In this document: one piece after another, positions 52,880 to 61,809 of the stretch
How the letters are laid out: every line of letters begins with the position of its first letter
Position numbering within the stretch: the first letter of the stretch is position 1
DNA from: Nitrospinaceae bacterium
Lineage (GTDB): Bacteria; Nitrospinota; Nitrospinia; Nitrospinales; VA-1
Direction: 5' to 3'
Assembly: GCA_029261655.1 (NCBI GenBank)
Contig: JAJDAY010000022.1
Coordinates: forward strand, 163,944-227,943
Length of the DNA: 64,000 bases
Notes under the pieces: generated by a model
Told to the model about the DNA's origin: nothing
Seen by the model: only the letters and a program-made list of their open reading frames with translations
The model's database searches: none
Program-made: the position numbers and the translations under genes

Positions 52880-54034
52880 TCAGTATTTAGGAACCGAGGG
52901 ATCGACCTTTTCAGACCATTCCAAAATGCCGCCACGCATACTGCGAACATTGGAGAATCCCATTTCAATCAAAGCGTTCACAGCTTTTAGGCTACGGACT
53001 CCCGCCTTGCAGTGCAAAACAATTTCATCGTTTTGCTTCAAACCATTGAGCTTTGCGGGATCTTTCGCCTCGATTTCGCCCAGCGGGATCAAAGTCGCGG
53101 AATTAATTTTACAAATTTGGTACTCCGAAGGTTCGCGAACGTCGATCAGTTTGAAGTCACGACCGGCATCGAGCATTTTCTTGACCTCGACCGCGTCGAT
53201 TTCCAGCGCAGAGTCAACATGAGACTCCTCTTCGGGAACGATGCCGCAAAATTGTTCGTAATCCACCAATTCCTTGATCGTGGGGTTGTCCCCGCAGATG
53301 GGGCAGTTCTTGTCCTTGCGCAGTTTCAATTCCTTGAACTTCATTCCGAGAGCATCGAACAGGAGCAGACGACCCACCAGGGTTTCGCCTTTGCCAAGAA
53401 TCAATTTGATGACTTCGTTGGCCTGAAACAAACCCACAATGCCAGGTAAAATCCCCAGCACGCCTCCTTCAGCGCAACTGGGAACCAGGCCGGGTGGCGG
53501 CGGTTCCGGGTATAGACAGCGGTAGCAGGGACCGTTTTTGGCATCAAATACAGAAGCCTGACCTTCAAAACGTAAAATGCTTCCATAAACATAAGGCTTG
53601 CCCGAAAGAACAGCCGCGTCATTGGCCAGGTAACGGGTGGGAAAATTATCGGTCCCGTCAACGATGATGTCGTAGTCCTTGAAAATTTCCAGAGCGTTTT
53701 CAGAAGTCAGCCGGGTGTTGTAGGTGACCACGTCGATGCTGGAATTCAAATCCGCCAACCGGGTTTTTGCGGAATCCACCTTCAGTTTGCCCAACGTCGA
53801 TTCTCCGTGGATGACCTGCCGTTGCAGATTGCTGAAGTCCACCACGTCGAAATCCACCATTCCGAGTTTGCCCACACCCGCCGCGGCCAGATACAACCCA
53901 AGCGGCGCTCCGAGACCGCCGGTGCCAATGCACAAAACTTTGGCGTTGCATATTTTTTCCTGCCCTTCGACGCCAACTTCCGGCAATAATAAATGCCGGC
54001 TATACCGGTTGATTTGATCCTGAGTCAAAGCCAT
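52880..54034 (-). CDS. MoeB/ThiF-type E1 adenylyltransferase fused to a rhodanese domain (MoeZ-like)
   Basis: A 384-residue two-domain protein. The E1-like domain has CIGTGGLGAPLGLYLAAAGV near 36, FSNLQRQVIHGESTLGK, DGTDNFPTRYLANDAAVL, the zinc-binding CYRC and CPIC pairs, and the catalytic-type cysteine in PSCAEGGVLG near 187. The rhodanese domain (about 275-380) ends with the persulfide loop HCKAGVRSLKAVN. Such proteins adenylate the C-terminal glycine of a small sulfur carrier (MoaD, ThiS or CysO type) and deliver sulfur to molybdopterin, thiamine or cysteine. No carrier gene is next to it, so the pathway is open. A promoter and a hairpin lie upstream. Confidence 0.9.
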   Translation of the reverse strand: MALTQDQINRYSRHLLLPEVGVEGQEKICNAKVLCIGTGGLGAPLGLYLAAAGVGKLGMVDFDVVDFSNLQRQVIHGESTLGKLKVDSAKTRLADLNSSIDVVTYNTRLTSENALEIFKDYDIIVDGTDNFPTRYLANDAAVLSGKPYVYGSILRFEGQASVFDAKNGPCYRCLYPEPPPPGLVPSCAEGGVLGILPGIVGLFQANEVIKLILGKGETLVGRLLLFDALGMKFKELKLRKDKNCPICGDNPTIKELVDYEQFCGIVPEEESHVDSALEIDAVEVKKMLDAGRDFKLIDVREPSEYQICKINSATLIPLGEIEAKDPAKLNGLKQNDEIVLHCKAGVRSLKAVNALIEMGFSNVRSMRGGILEWSEKVDPSVPKY

Positions 54035-54089
54035 AACACACCCTTTTCCAATTCAATCCCACAAGTGGGTTTTATTCGTAGATAGATAT

Positions 54090-54118
54090 AAGATATTATT
54101 TTAGCAAAAAGGGTTCAA
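54090..54118 (-). promoter_or_regulatory. Possible promoter of the MoeB-rhodanese gene
   Basis: On the minus strand TTGAAC (54118-54113) and TATCTT (54095-54090) are 17 bases apart. Transcription would start about 50 bases before the ATG at 54034. A short palindrome, CCCACTTGTGGG, lies just downstream in the leader and could be an operator. Confidence 0.4.
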
Positions 54119-54139
54119 GACTGAAATATATTATCCCGG

Positions 54140-55330
54140 TCACCCGGTTGCCGTCGCTTCTTTAAACGCCTCTTCAAATCCCGCAACAGCGCCCTCAATC
54201 ACCTTATCGGGAAAGCAATAAGACAAGCGAAAATATCCGGCCAGACCAAACCCCCTTCCCGGAACCACCAGCACGCGCTTGGACGCTAATAGACGCACAA
54301 ATTCGATTTCGTCTTCTAAAGGCGATTGCGGGAAAAAATAAAACGCGCCTTGCGGTTTCACCACGGAATAACCGATGCGCGTGAGTTCCCCGTACAGAAA
54401 ATCGCGTTTGCGTTGATAGTCTTTCACATCGACCGTCGCACCTTGAACGTTTTTTATCGCACGCTGGATCAAAGAGGGCGCGTTGACGAACCCGAGCACC
54501 CGATTGCAAAAGATCAGGCCCGCGATCAGTTCTTTCGCGTTTTCCGCCAACGGGTGGACTGCGACCATGCCGATGCGTTCCCCTGGAACCGCCAGGTCCT
54601 TGGAGTGAGAGGTGATGTAAATGCTGTTGTCATAAAACTCGCAGATATTCGGGGTCTCCACGCCGTCGAAGGCGATCTTCTTATAAGGATCATCGGATAT
54701 CAGATACACTGCCCGGCCCATTTCTTTAGATTTCCTGTCAAGCACCGCCGCGAGTTCTTCGAGAGACCGACGGGAATACACCACGCCGGTCGGGTTGTTG
54801 GGCGAATTGATGATGACCGCTCGCGTCCGCTCTGAAAAGGCGTTTTCGAGAGCGTCGAAATCGAGCGTGAAATCTTCTCTGGTAGCCACCGGCACTGCCT
54901 TGCCGCCATGATTGTCGGCGTAAAACAGATACTCCACAAAATAGGGCGCAAAAATCAGGACTTCGTCGCCTGGGTCCAGCAGGGTTTTGAGAGTGATGTT
55001 CAACCCTCCCGCCGCACCTGTGACCATCACAATGTCATCGGCTCCAAGATCGGTCTTGCATTCAGGCGCGAGGGATCGCGCAAGGGTCTCCCGAACGTCC
55101 GGAAGACCGGCATTGGGCATGTAACGATGCAAGCCCGGCGCCGTGTCTTTTGCTGACGCGACAAGGGCATCTATCAGTTCTCTGGGAGGCTCGACGACGG
55201 GGTTCCCAAGAGACAGGTCGAAGACATTCTCTTCGCCAAACTCCTGTTTCAGGCGGATGCCTTCCTCAAACATCTTCCGTATCCAGGAAGATTTCTCCAT
55301 GACATCACTGATTTTTTTAGAAATGGCCAC
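54140..55330 (-). CDS. PLP-dependent aminotransferase (class I/II, aspartate-aminotransferase-like)
   Basis: A 396-residue fold-type I aminotransferase. FDLSLGNPVVEPPRELI, GLHRYMPNAGLPDVRE, MVTGAAGGLNITLKTLLDPG, INSPNNPTGVVYS and YLISDDPYKKI are in the standard order, and the Schiff-base lysine is in SHSKDLAVPGERIG near residue 235. I chose GTG 55330 as the start because AISKKISDVMEKSSWIRKMF is the conserved beginning and AAAGG precedes it; a longer frame to 55372 adds unconserved residues. Amino-acid substrate specificity cannot be told. It diverges from the ABC exporter gene at 55493 across a perfect 15-base palindrome. Confidence 0.9.
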   Translation of the reverse strand: MAISKKISDVMEKSSWIRKMFEEGIRLKQEFGEENVFDLSLGNPVVEPPRELIDALVASAKDTAPGLHRYMPNAGLPDVRETLARSLAPECKTDLGADDIVMVTGAAGGLNITLKTLLDPGDEVLIFAPYFVEYLFYADNHGGKAVPVATREDFTLDFDALENAFSERTRAVIINSPNNPTGVVYSRRSLEELAAVLDRKSKEMGRAVYLISDDPYKKIAFDGVETPNICEFYDNSIYITSHSKDLAVPGERIGMVAVHPLAENAKELIAGLIFCNRVLGFVNAPSLIQRAIKNVQGATVDVKDYQRKRDFLYGELTRIGYSVVKPQGAFYFFPQSPLEDEIEFVRLLASKRVLVVPGRGFGLAGYFRLSYCFPDKVIEGAVAGFEEAFKEATATG

Positions 55331-55391
55331 AATTCGCCTTTGCGCTGGGTTTGAAAAGCCAATCAATAGCACAAAGCGCTCTCAGGTTCAA

Positions 55392-55406
55392 CCAGCGTAA
55401 CGCTGG
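55392..55406. promoter_or_regulatory. Perfect 6-bp palindrome between divergent genes
   Basis: CCAGCG (55392-55397), TAA, CGCTGG (55401-55406) forms a perfect inverted repeat in the 162-base gap between the aminotransferase start (55330, minus) and the ABC ATPase start (55493, plus). It could be an operator for either gene. No second copy was seen nearby. Confidence 0.3.
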
Positions 55407-55492
55407 ACCCGATATTAAAGGACGATCTGGTTTGAGAATCTGCCCCACTTATATTATCCTTTCCCGACTCTAACCTTCCGGTTCCAGGCTCC

Positions 55493-56182
55493 ATGACGGA
55501 CAACGATTCACCGGTGATAAAATTCAGCAACGTCAGTAAATATTATCTGGCAGGCGGAACCCAGGTCACAGCTCTTTCCCGCGTCAACATGCAACTGAAC
55601 GCCGGGGATTTCGTCACCGTCATGGGCCCGAGCGGCGGCGGGAAAACCACTCTGCTCAATTGCATTGGCGGGTTGGACCAGCCGGACGAAGGCGAAATTT
55701 ATCTCAACTCCCGCCTGATTTCCAAAATGAGCGACCGGGAACTGACCGGGCTTCGTCGAAAAGAAATCGGTTTCGTGTTTCAGTTTTTCAACCTCATGCC
55801 CACTTTGACACTTTGGGAAAATGTCGAATTGCCTCTGTTACTGAGCCATTCGTCCAAAACTTATGACCAGAGAATCCACACCCTACTGGATTATGTCGGG
55901 CTCAACGACCGGACGCATTCTTTCCCCGCCGAATTGTCCGGCGGAGAAATGCAGAGGGTGGCCATCGCCCGTGCGTTGGTGCACCAGCCGTCGATCATCC
56001 TGGCGGATGAACCCACAGGCAACCTCGACTCGGAAAACGGAGTCAAAATTCTGGAATTGATGAAAAAAGTCTCCGCCGAATTTCAAACCACGATCGTGGT
56101 GGTCACCCACAATCCGCAAATCGCGGTCTACGGAAATGTTCATTTTGAAATCCACGACGGAAAGTTGATTCGAAAAGAATGA
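55493..56182 (+). CDS. ABC transporter ATP-binding protein (LolD/MacB type)
   Basis: A 229-residue ABC ATPase. Walker A is [12 protein letters not shown] near 42, the Q-loop is in [21 protein letters not shown], the signature is [15 protein letters not shown] near 143, and Walker B is [13 protein letters not shown] near 163, then the H-loop VVVTHNPQ. The size and the [11 protein letters not shown] block are those of LolD/MacB-like exporters. The stop overlaps the permease start as ATGA, so they form one transporter, probably moving lipoproteins, lipids or small molecules across the envelope. Confidence 0.94.
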   Translation: MTDNDSPVIKFSNVSKYYLAGGTQVTALSRVNMQLNAGDFVTVMGPSGGGKTTLLNCIGGLDQPDEGEIYLNSRLISKMSDRELTGLRRKEIGFVFQFFNLMPTLTLWENVELPLLLSHSSKTYDQRIHTLLDYVGLNDRTHSFPAELSGGEMQRVAIARALVHQPSIILADEPTGNLDSENGVKILELMKKVSAEFQTTIVVVTHNPQIAVYGNVHFEIHDGKLIRKE

Positions 56183-58758
56183 ATTTTCTTTTTTACTTCA
56201 AAGATTTGTTCACCGCACTCATCCTGCGTCCCCTCCTTCGCGATCCTTTTCGGAGCCTGATCACCATTCTTGGAGTCGCCATCGGGGTCGCGGTGTTTTT
56301 GAGTATTCGTCTCACCAACGCGCAAACCATGCTTTCATTTCAGGAAAGCGTCGATCTGGTGTTGGGGAAATCGGACGCGGTGATTCACGCCGATGGCCTG
56401 AGTTTTGATGAAGCTCATTTAAAAAAACTCCATGCTCTAAGACAATGGGTCAAAGTCTATCCGGTGGTCGAAGGATACGGAATCGAATCACGCACTCAGG
56501 AAGTGGTCGAAATTTTTGGGACCGATTTTTTGCAGGACAGCGGCATCCGTGATTTTTCGTTACAAACGGTGGAACCGGACTTAAAAGGTCTGGTCCCCAT
56601 CGTCATGGACCCGAAAGGCATCGTCCTGCCGGAAAAATTCATACCCGGAAGTCATTTTCAAGCGGGAGACAGCATCGAATTCCTAATCAACGGTCAGAAA
56701 AAAGAACTCACTGTCACAGCTTTGCTGGAAAACAAAGGCATCGGCAAGGCGCTGAACGGAAATTTCGCCATGATGGACATCGCCGCCGCCCAACTGGCTC
56801 TGGGCAAGCTTGGCAAACTCGACCGTATCGACGTGGAATTTCTGGGTGAGAAAAATTTCGACCGGATGCGACAGAAGATAACTGAGGTGCTTCCTGATTT
56901 TTTAAGAATCGACCGCCCGCAAAGAAAAAGCCAACAGGTCGAGAAAATGCTGCGTGCCTTCCAATACAACCTCACCGCACTCAGCTTCGTCGCCCTGCTT
57001 GTCGGGCTTTATCTGATCTACAACATGATCGCCCTGTCGGTCGTCCGCCGCCGTATGGAAATCGGCACCTTGCGGGCTTTGGGAGCAACGCCCACTCTGA
57101 TAGCCGTCATCTTTTTTCTGGAAGCCGGAATCATCGGGACAACCGGCTCGTTTCTTGGGATCGGGTTGGGCTACTTCTTCGCGCAATTTTCTCTCGACGC
57201 GATTTCTCTGACCATCAACAATCTGTATGTGCCAAGCTATGTGACCGAAGTGGATTTTAAGTGGCAAAACATGGGGCCGTATCTTCTTCTGGGCATCGGG
57301 CTGTCTTTTGTATCGGCGCTCATTCCAGCTTATGACGCGGCAAAAACTTCGCCCACTCTGGTCATGCGGCGCGGCAGTTACGATCTCAAACTGTTTCGCG
57401 GCAACCGAAGACTCAATCAGTCGGCGGCAGGCACGCTGGCGCTGGCCGCGGTCTGCACGCAGTTACCCGCCATTGATGGATTTCCCTATTTCGGATTTTT
57501 GTCGGTGTTCCTGCTCATTCTGGGGCTGTCACTGCTCTCCCCGTCCGCGCTTCTTCTGGCCAGAAGTGTCCTGCATGGATTTTGCAAAAACTGGTTTGGC
57601 GGAGAAGGTTTGCTTGCCAGCATGAACCTGTCGCAAAACGTCGGGCGCAACGCGCTTGCGGTTTCGTCCCTTGCCATCGCGTTCATGATGGTCATCAGCA
57701 TGTCGATCATGGTTCATAGTTTTCGCCAGACCGTGATCGTCTGGATCGAACAAACCCTGCGTGCCGACATTTTCATTCGCATCGCCGGGGGCCGCGACAT
57801 TGATTACCAGTACACGTTGCCTGAGGAACTTGTGGTGCCTTTGAAAAAAATTCCCGGCGTCGCCGAAATCGACCAGTTCCGCGCCATCGACATTTCTTAC
57901 AACGACAAACCCGTCGTGCTGGGCACGGGGGATTTCTCGGTACTTGCCCAATATGGCAATCTTGTTATCAAGGCCGGCCCGAAAGCTCAGGAACTGAACG
58001 AATGGATGGTCGGACACAACCGGGCCATCGTCTCGGAAGCGTTTTCTCTCAAGCACAAGGTAAATAGCGGCGACCGTCTCCATCTCAAAACGCCGGGCGG
58101 CCCGCTGGAGTTGGAAATCGCGGCGGTGTATTACGATTACTCCCGCGAACGCGGTTACATCATTCTGGATCGAACGACGTTCTTAAAATATTATCAGGAC
58201 TCCGGCATCAACAGCTTCATTGTTTATTTGTCCGACAAAAACAAGCTCCATGACGTGCGTCAAACCGTGCTGAATTCGCTCGGCAAAGAGTATCAACTCA
58301 TCATCCGGTCCAACAGTGAATTGAAAAAAGATGTTCTCGAAATTTTCGACAAGACCTTCGCCATCACCTACGCGCTGGAAATCATCGCCATCGGAGTCGC
58401 CGTGCTCGGCCTGTTCAATACGCTGATCTCCCTTATTTTAGAGCGCAAGCGGGAGGTCGGCATTCTAAGGTTCCTGGGCGCCTTCCGCGAACAAATCAGG
58501 CGTGTGGTGTTGATCGAGGCGGGGATTTTAGGATTGATCGGATCGGTGATGGGATTGATCGCGGGTGTTATCGTCTCTACCATTCTCATTTTTGTCATCA
58601 ACAAACAGTCCTTCGGCTGGACCATTCAAATGCATTTTCCTTTTTGGTTTATTTTTCTAACGACCTCGATGTTCTGGGTCGTTTCCACCTCCGCCGGCTT
58701 ATACCCTGCCCGCCTTGCGTCCAGACTCAATCCCAGGGAAGCGGTTCGAGTGGAATAA
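56179..58758 (+). CDS. ABC transporter permease, duplicated FtsX/MacB type
   Basis: An 859-residue permease with two copies of the MacB_PCD + FtsX arrangement. A first transmembrane helix (about 28-48) is followed by a periplasmic domain and three helices (about 270-390, with RRMEIGTLRALGATP between). A middle hydrophobic pair and a further helix near 500 come next, then a second periplasmic domain and three last helices (about 735-850, with RKREVGILRFLGAFREQ). The paired EIGTLRALGA-type motifs are the FtsX coupling sites that contact the ATPase. It follows the ABC gene with an ATGA overlap. Large duplicated permeases of this kind are often lipid or lipoprotein exporters; the cargo is not known. 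Confidence 0.9.
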   Translation: MNFLFYFKDLFTALILRPLLRDPFRSLITILGVAIGVAVFLSIRLTNAQTMLSFQESVDLVLGKSDAVIHADGLSFDEAHLKKLHALRQWVKVYPVVEGYGIESRTQEVVEIFGTDFLQDSGIRDFSLQTVEPDLKGLVPIVMDPKGIVLPEKFIPGSHFQAGDSIEFLINGQKKELTVTALLENKGIGKALNGNFAMMDIAAAQLALGKLGKLDRIDVEFLGEKNFDRMRQKITEVLPDFLRIDRPQRKSQQVEKMLRAFQYNLTALSFVALLVGLYLIYNMIALSVVRRRMEIGTLRALGATPTLIAVIFFLEAGIIGTTGSFLGIGLGYFFAQFSLDAISLTINNLYVPSYVTEVDFKWQNMGPYLLLGIGLSFVSALIPAYDAAKTSPTLVMRRGSYDLKLFRGNRRLNQSAAGTLALAAVCTQLPAIDGFPYFGFLSVFLLILGLSLLSPSALLLARSVLHGFCKNWFGGEGLLASMNLSQNVGRNALAVSSLAIAFMMVISMSIMVHSFRQTVIVWIEQTLRADIFIRIAGGRDIDYQYTLPEELVVPLKKIPGVAEIDQFRAIDISYNDKPVVLGTGDFSVLAQYGNLVIKAGPKAQELNEWMVGHNRAIVSEAFSLKHKVNSGDRLHLKTPGGPLELEIAAVYYDYSRERGYIILDRTTFLKYYQDSGINSFIVYLSDKNKLHDVRQTVLNSLGKEYQLIIRSNSELKKDVLEIFDKTFAITYALEIIAIGVAVLGLFNTLISLILERKREVGILRFLGAFREQIRRVVLIEAGILGLIGSVMGLIAGVIVSTILIFVINKQSFGWTIQMHFPFWFIFLTTSMFWVVSTSAGLYPARLASRLNPREAVRVE

Positions 58759-58817
58759 AGGCTACCAAGGAATTGGGCGAAGTATTATACTGATTAAAAC
58801 TATCAGAGATATTGAAG

Positions 58818-59849
58818 ATGCCATCCATTGATGAGGTTCTAGAGATTCTAAAATACTGGAACAGGGAGGATCTAGTAAGGATACTTGATAATTCAATGAT
58901 CGAATTTGTAATTTCCGACTCTTATGGGAAACTGGCTAAATTTTCTCGACTGACTACAGTTGAAATTTTTTCTTCCATTCAAAATTGTGAACGTCTTCGA
59001 ACTCTTCCCTCAAATGATCGACAGTTAATTATCAAAGCTTTCTTAGAAATCTATCCCCCCCGAGAAAATGACATTGAAATCTGTGACCTAAAGTTTTTGG
59101 TAAACCTAGAAACACCAGCGGCAACAGAACCCACTATGAAACAATTAATTATAGAGATTGAGGCTCAACGAAATCTAATGATAGCTGTATCAACAGGGGG
59201 TCCTAGGATACAGGAAGTTCATCCTCAGTACGAAAGTAGGCGAAGACAGATTCAATCCAATCTTTCTCAATTGCACATAGAAGATCCAAACCCGTATAAA
59301 ACCCTTTGGGAATGGTATGGGAAATGGAGTAGTGGTGATTTACCAACCTACCAATCCCGTCGATTATATATTACCGAGCTCTATTCCCCTCTACTCGATA
59401 AGCTTTCCAAGGGAATTTTAATAAATGAAACACCGCTTCGTGAATCCACTGGATGGGTTCGCGTTGATAGAGGGTTAGATAAAGCCCGAACTCAGTTGGA
59501 ACGATCAAAAACAGAAGAGGATTTCCAATCCATAGGGCTCCTTTGCAGGGAAACATTAATTTCCCTTGCACAAGCAGTATATGATTCTAAAAAGCATTGT
59601 ACTACTGATGGAGTCATTCCAAGTAATACTGATGCGAAAAGAATGCTGGAAGCCATTATTGAAAAGGAACTTTCTGGAGGAAGTAACGAAGCTACTCGGA
59701 GGCACGCGAAAGCATCTCTTCAACTTGCTAATGACGTTCAGCATCGACGAACCGCTCAATTTCGAGATGCCGCTTTATGCGCAGAAGCAACTTCGTCCGT
59801 AGTTAACGTAATTGCTATTATTTCTGGGCGACGAGACCCTGAAACTTAA
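58818..59849 (+). CDS. AT-rich orphan gene, unknown; possible accessory/defence protein
   Basis: A 343-residue protein with no signal or membrane segments. Its DNA is clearly more AT-rich than both neighbours. The N-terminal part (IDEVLEILKYWNREDLVRIL, FSSIQNCERL) looks helical; LWEWYGKWSSGDLPTYQSRR near 175 opens the second half. The C-terminal third is helical with TGWVRVDRGLDKARTQL, CRETLISLAQAVYD and ANDVQHRRTAQFRDAALCAEA, a layout I associate with helical domains of defence or abortive-infection proteins, without firm identification. The ATG at 58818 is chosen; a TTG lies six bases earlier. It stands alone, 59 bases after the permease stop. Confidence 0.6.
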   Translation: MPSIDEVLEILKYWNREDLVRILDNSMIEFVISDSYGKLAKFSRLTTVEIFSSIQNCERLRTLPSNDRQLIIKAFLEIYPPRENDIEICDLKFLVNLETPAATEPTMKQLIIEIEAQRNLMIAVSTGGPRIQEVHPQYESRRRQIQSNLSQLHIEDPNPYKTLWEWYGKWSSGDLPTYQSRRLYITELYSPLLDKLSKGILINETPLRESTGWVRVDRGLDKARTQLERSKTEEDFQSIGLLCRETLISLAQAVYDSKKHCTTDGVIPSNTDAKRMLEAIIEKELSGGSNEATRRHAKASLQLANDVQHRRTAQFRDAALCAEATSSVVNVIAIISGRRDPET

Positions 59850-59865
59850 ATTGAGATTTTGACCA

Positions 59866-61284
59866 TTACTGATAAGACGTGTGCAGGTTTTCAAATGATT
59901 TCAAAAACATCAGGCTCAACAACACAAAGAAAGCGTAACCGGCCAGGATGTAAAAAAAACTCTGCTCGGTCACAAAACTGAAAATCGTCAAAAAGAACAC
60001 CGCCCCGACGTTGCCGTAGGCGCCTGCCATTCCCGCCATCTTTCCCGTCAGGTCTTTCCTTATGAGCGGCACCATCGCGTAACAGGCGCCACTCCCCGCT
60101 TGCAGGAACATCGAACCTGCCAAAGCAAGAATGATCACCCCTCCCAGCGGCCAGCCCGAAACAGCTTCACTCATGAGGACGTAGCTGACCGTCGTCCCCA
60201 ATACCAGAACAAACAGCGTTCTCCGCCTGCCTAACAGGTCGGACAACCACCCGCCGGCGGGCCGGGCGATTAGATTCATGATGGCGAAACTGGAGCCTAA
60301 GATCCCGGCGCTTGTGACGTTGAGTTGATAATGGGATTCCAGAAACCGGGGGAACATGGAAATAACGGCAAGGTTGGACCCAAAAGTGAGCGCATACACC
60401 AGACTTAGAATAAAAATCTGACGAAATTCGTAGCGCTGTTCTTTGGGGATAGAACCTGCCGAAAGTTTGGATAAATTGTTGCGGATACAATCCCAGGCCC
60501 CTAAGACAAACAAAAGGATGATGCCGCCGTAAAAGAACCACGAAACTCCAGTGGACAACAGTTGCAGAGGGTGTCCGGCCAGTTTCCAGATGAAAATCAG
60601 AAGCGCTCCATAAATGGGCGCCAGCAACCCGATTTGCAAAACCAGATCCCGGCGGGAGGTCACTTCAATGGAGTGGATCAGGTTGACTTTGAAATTACGT
60701 CCCCGGTCGGGAATTTCTTCGGCGTATTTCCAGTAAACTCCGGCCCAGAGGACACACAACAAGCCGGGAAATGCCGTAGCCACGCGCCATCCGGTTTCTT
60801 CGGGAAACAGCAAGGCAACGGCAGGAAGAGAAAATGCCGCGGCGGCGGCGCCAAAATTCCCCCAGCCGGCATAAATACCCTGGGCGAGCCCCATTTTTTC
60901 CGGGGAAAACCATTCGGCGATCATCTTGATGCCCACCACAAACCCGCCGCCCACAATGCCCATCAAAAGCCGGGCGATTAAAAATCCGGTGAAATCCGTG
61001 GCGGTCGCAAAATAAAAACTCACGCCACCGGCAAACAGGAGCAAGACGCAAAATACGTTTTTCGGCCCGTGACTGTCAACCAGGGCGCCGATGAGGATTC
61101 TGGCAGGGATGGTCAAAGCCACGTTGGCGATCATCAGGATATGAATCTGGTCCGACGAAAGACCGGCGAATTGGGCCATCGCCGTGTGAAACGGAGCCAT
61201 GTTGAACCAGGCCACAAAGGTCAAAAAAAAAGCGACCCACGTTAAGTGCAGGACGCTTTTTTGCTTGCCGGTGAATCCGAACAT
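59866..61284 (-). CDS. narK: NarK-type nitrate/nitrite transporter (MFS)
   Basis: A 472-residue twelve-helix major facilitator. The nitrate-signature motifs are seen: IYAGWGNFGAAAAAF near residue 142 and GMAGAYGNVGAVFFL near 427. The conserved transport arginines lie in IPARILIGALVDSHGPKN near 55-70 and LIARPAGGWLSDLLGRRR near 340. The N-terminus LTWVAFFLTFVAWFNMAPF is typical. It probably imports nitrate or exchanges nitrate and nitrite. No nitrate reductase or nitrite oxidoreductase genes are in the window. It is convergent with the AT-rich orphan gene, only 16 bases away, and starts 15 bases after the BamE-like gene stops. Confidence 0.88.
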   Translation of the reverse strand: MFGFTGKQKSVLHLTWVAFFLTFVAWFNMAPFHTAMAQFAGLSSDQIHILMIANVALTIPARILIGALVDSHGPKNVFCVLLLFAGGVSFYFATATDFTGFLIARLLMGIVGGGFVVGIKMIAEWFSPEKMGLAQGIYAGWGNFGAAAAAFSLPAVALLFPEETGWRVATAFPGLLCVLWAGVYWKYAEEIPDRGRNFKVNLIHSIEVTSRRDLVLQIGLLAPIYGALLIFIWKLAGHPLQLLSTGVSWFFYGGIILLFVLGAWDCIRNNLSKLSAGSIPKEQRYEFRQIFILSLVYALTFGSNLAVISMFPRFLESHYQLNVTSAGILGSSFAIMNLIARPAGGWLSDLLGRRRTLFVLVLGTTVSYVLMSEAVSGWPLGGVIILALAGSMFLQAGSGACYAMVPLIRKDLTGKMAGMAGAYGNVGAVFFLTIFSFVTEQSFFYILAGYAFFVLLSLMFLKSFENLHTSYQ

Positions 61285-61298
61285 CGAAATAAATGAAA

Positions 61299-61628
61299 TT
61301 ATTTCGGGTCGGACTTATTGTCCATCATCAAATGGGTTTTCACCACCTTGTTTTCGTCAAAAATGACCACCATATCTTTTGAAGTGTCAGCCCCGAGAAC
61401 GCTAAATACCTTGTATTTATTGTGCTCGTAAATCCAGATCTCGTCACCGTTTTGAAACCCTTTTTTAAAAGGGCGTCCAAACATGGATTCGACTTCCTGC
61501 TGGGTGGTATTGCCATTATTAATGCTGTCATAAAGAGTGGCATTAAAATCTTTACCGCTGGTTCCGCAACCAAATAACGTCAGGCCCGCCATCAGGAACC
61601 CAAAGAATACAAATTGTTTCATGCTCAT
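61299..61628 (-). CDS. BamE/SmpA-like small lipoprotein
   Basis: A 109-residue lipoprotein. The signal peptide ends with the lipobox LTLFGC (cysteine 21). The mature part has the SmpA/OmlA pattern: NGNTTQQEVESMFGRPF followed by a GDEIWIYEHNKYK strand and VVIFDENKVVKT. BamE belongs to the outer-membrane barrel assembly complex, but many small lipoproteins share this fold, so it could be another member. The alternative start is the methionine at residue 3. It precedes narK on the same strand, with its own 181-base upstream gap that contains the RNase G gene terminator. Confidence 0.75.
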   Translation of the reverse strand: MSMKQFVFFGFLMAGLTLFGCGTSGKDFNATLYDSINNGNTTQQEVESMFGRPFKKGFQNGDEIWIYEHNKYKVFSVLGADTSKDMVVIFDENKVVKTHLMMDNKSDPK

Positions 61629-61732
61629 GAACGCCTCCGTTTACGGAATTAATTAAATATCAGGGGAACCCTGCCCCGCCACACAGAAAGGAGATGCGGA
61701 GTGGACGCTAAAATCTTATCACGGCTGACAAC

Positions 61733-61799
61733 AAAAAAAAATTCTTTCCTGATATCCGGTTCCTGAAATTTTCTAAATTGAGGCGTCAGGAAAAAGAAT
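61733..61799 (-). terminator. Long-loop intrinsic terminator after the RNase G/E gene
   Basis: On the minus strand ATTCTTTTTCCTGA (61799-61786) pairs with TCAGGAAAGAAT (61752-61741), two extra Ts bulging, and nine Ts follow (61741-61733). It begins 11 bases after the stop at 61810. The loop of about 33 bases contains a second TCAGG that could form an alternative pairing with CCTGA. Confidence 0.6.
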
Positions 61800-61809
61800 C
61801 CGTATCAGA

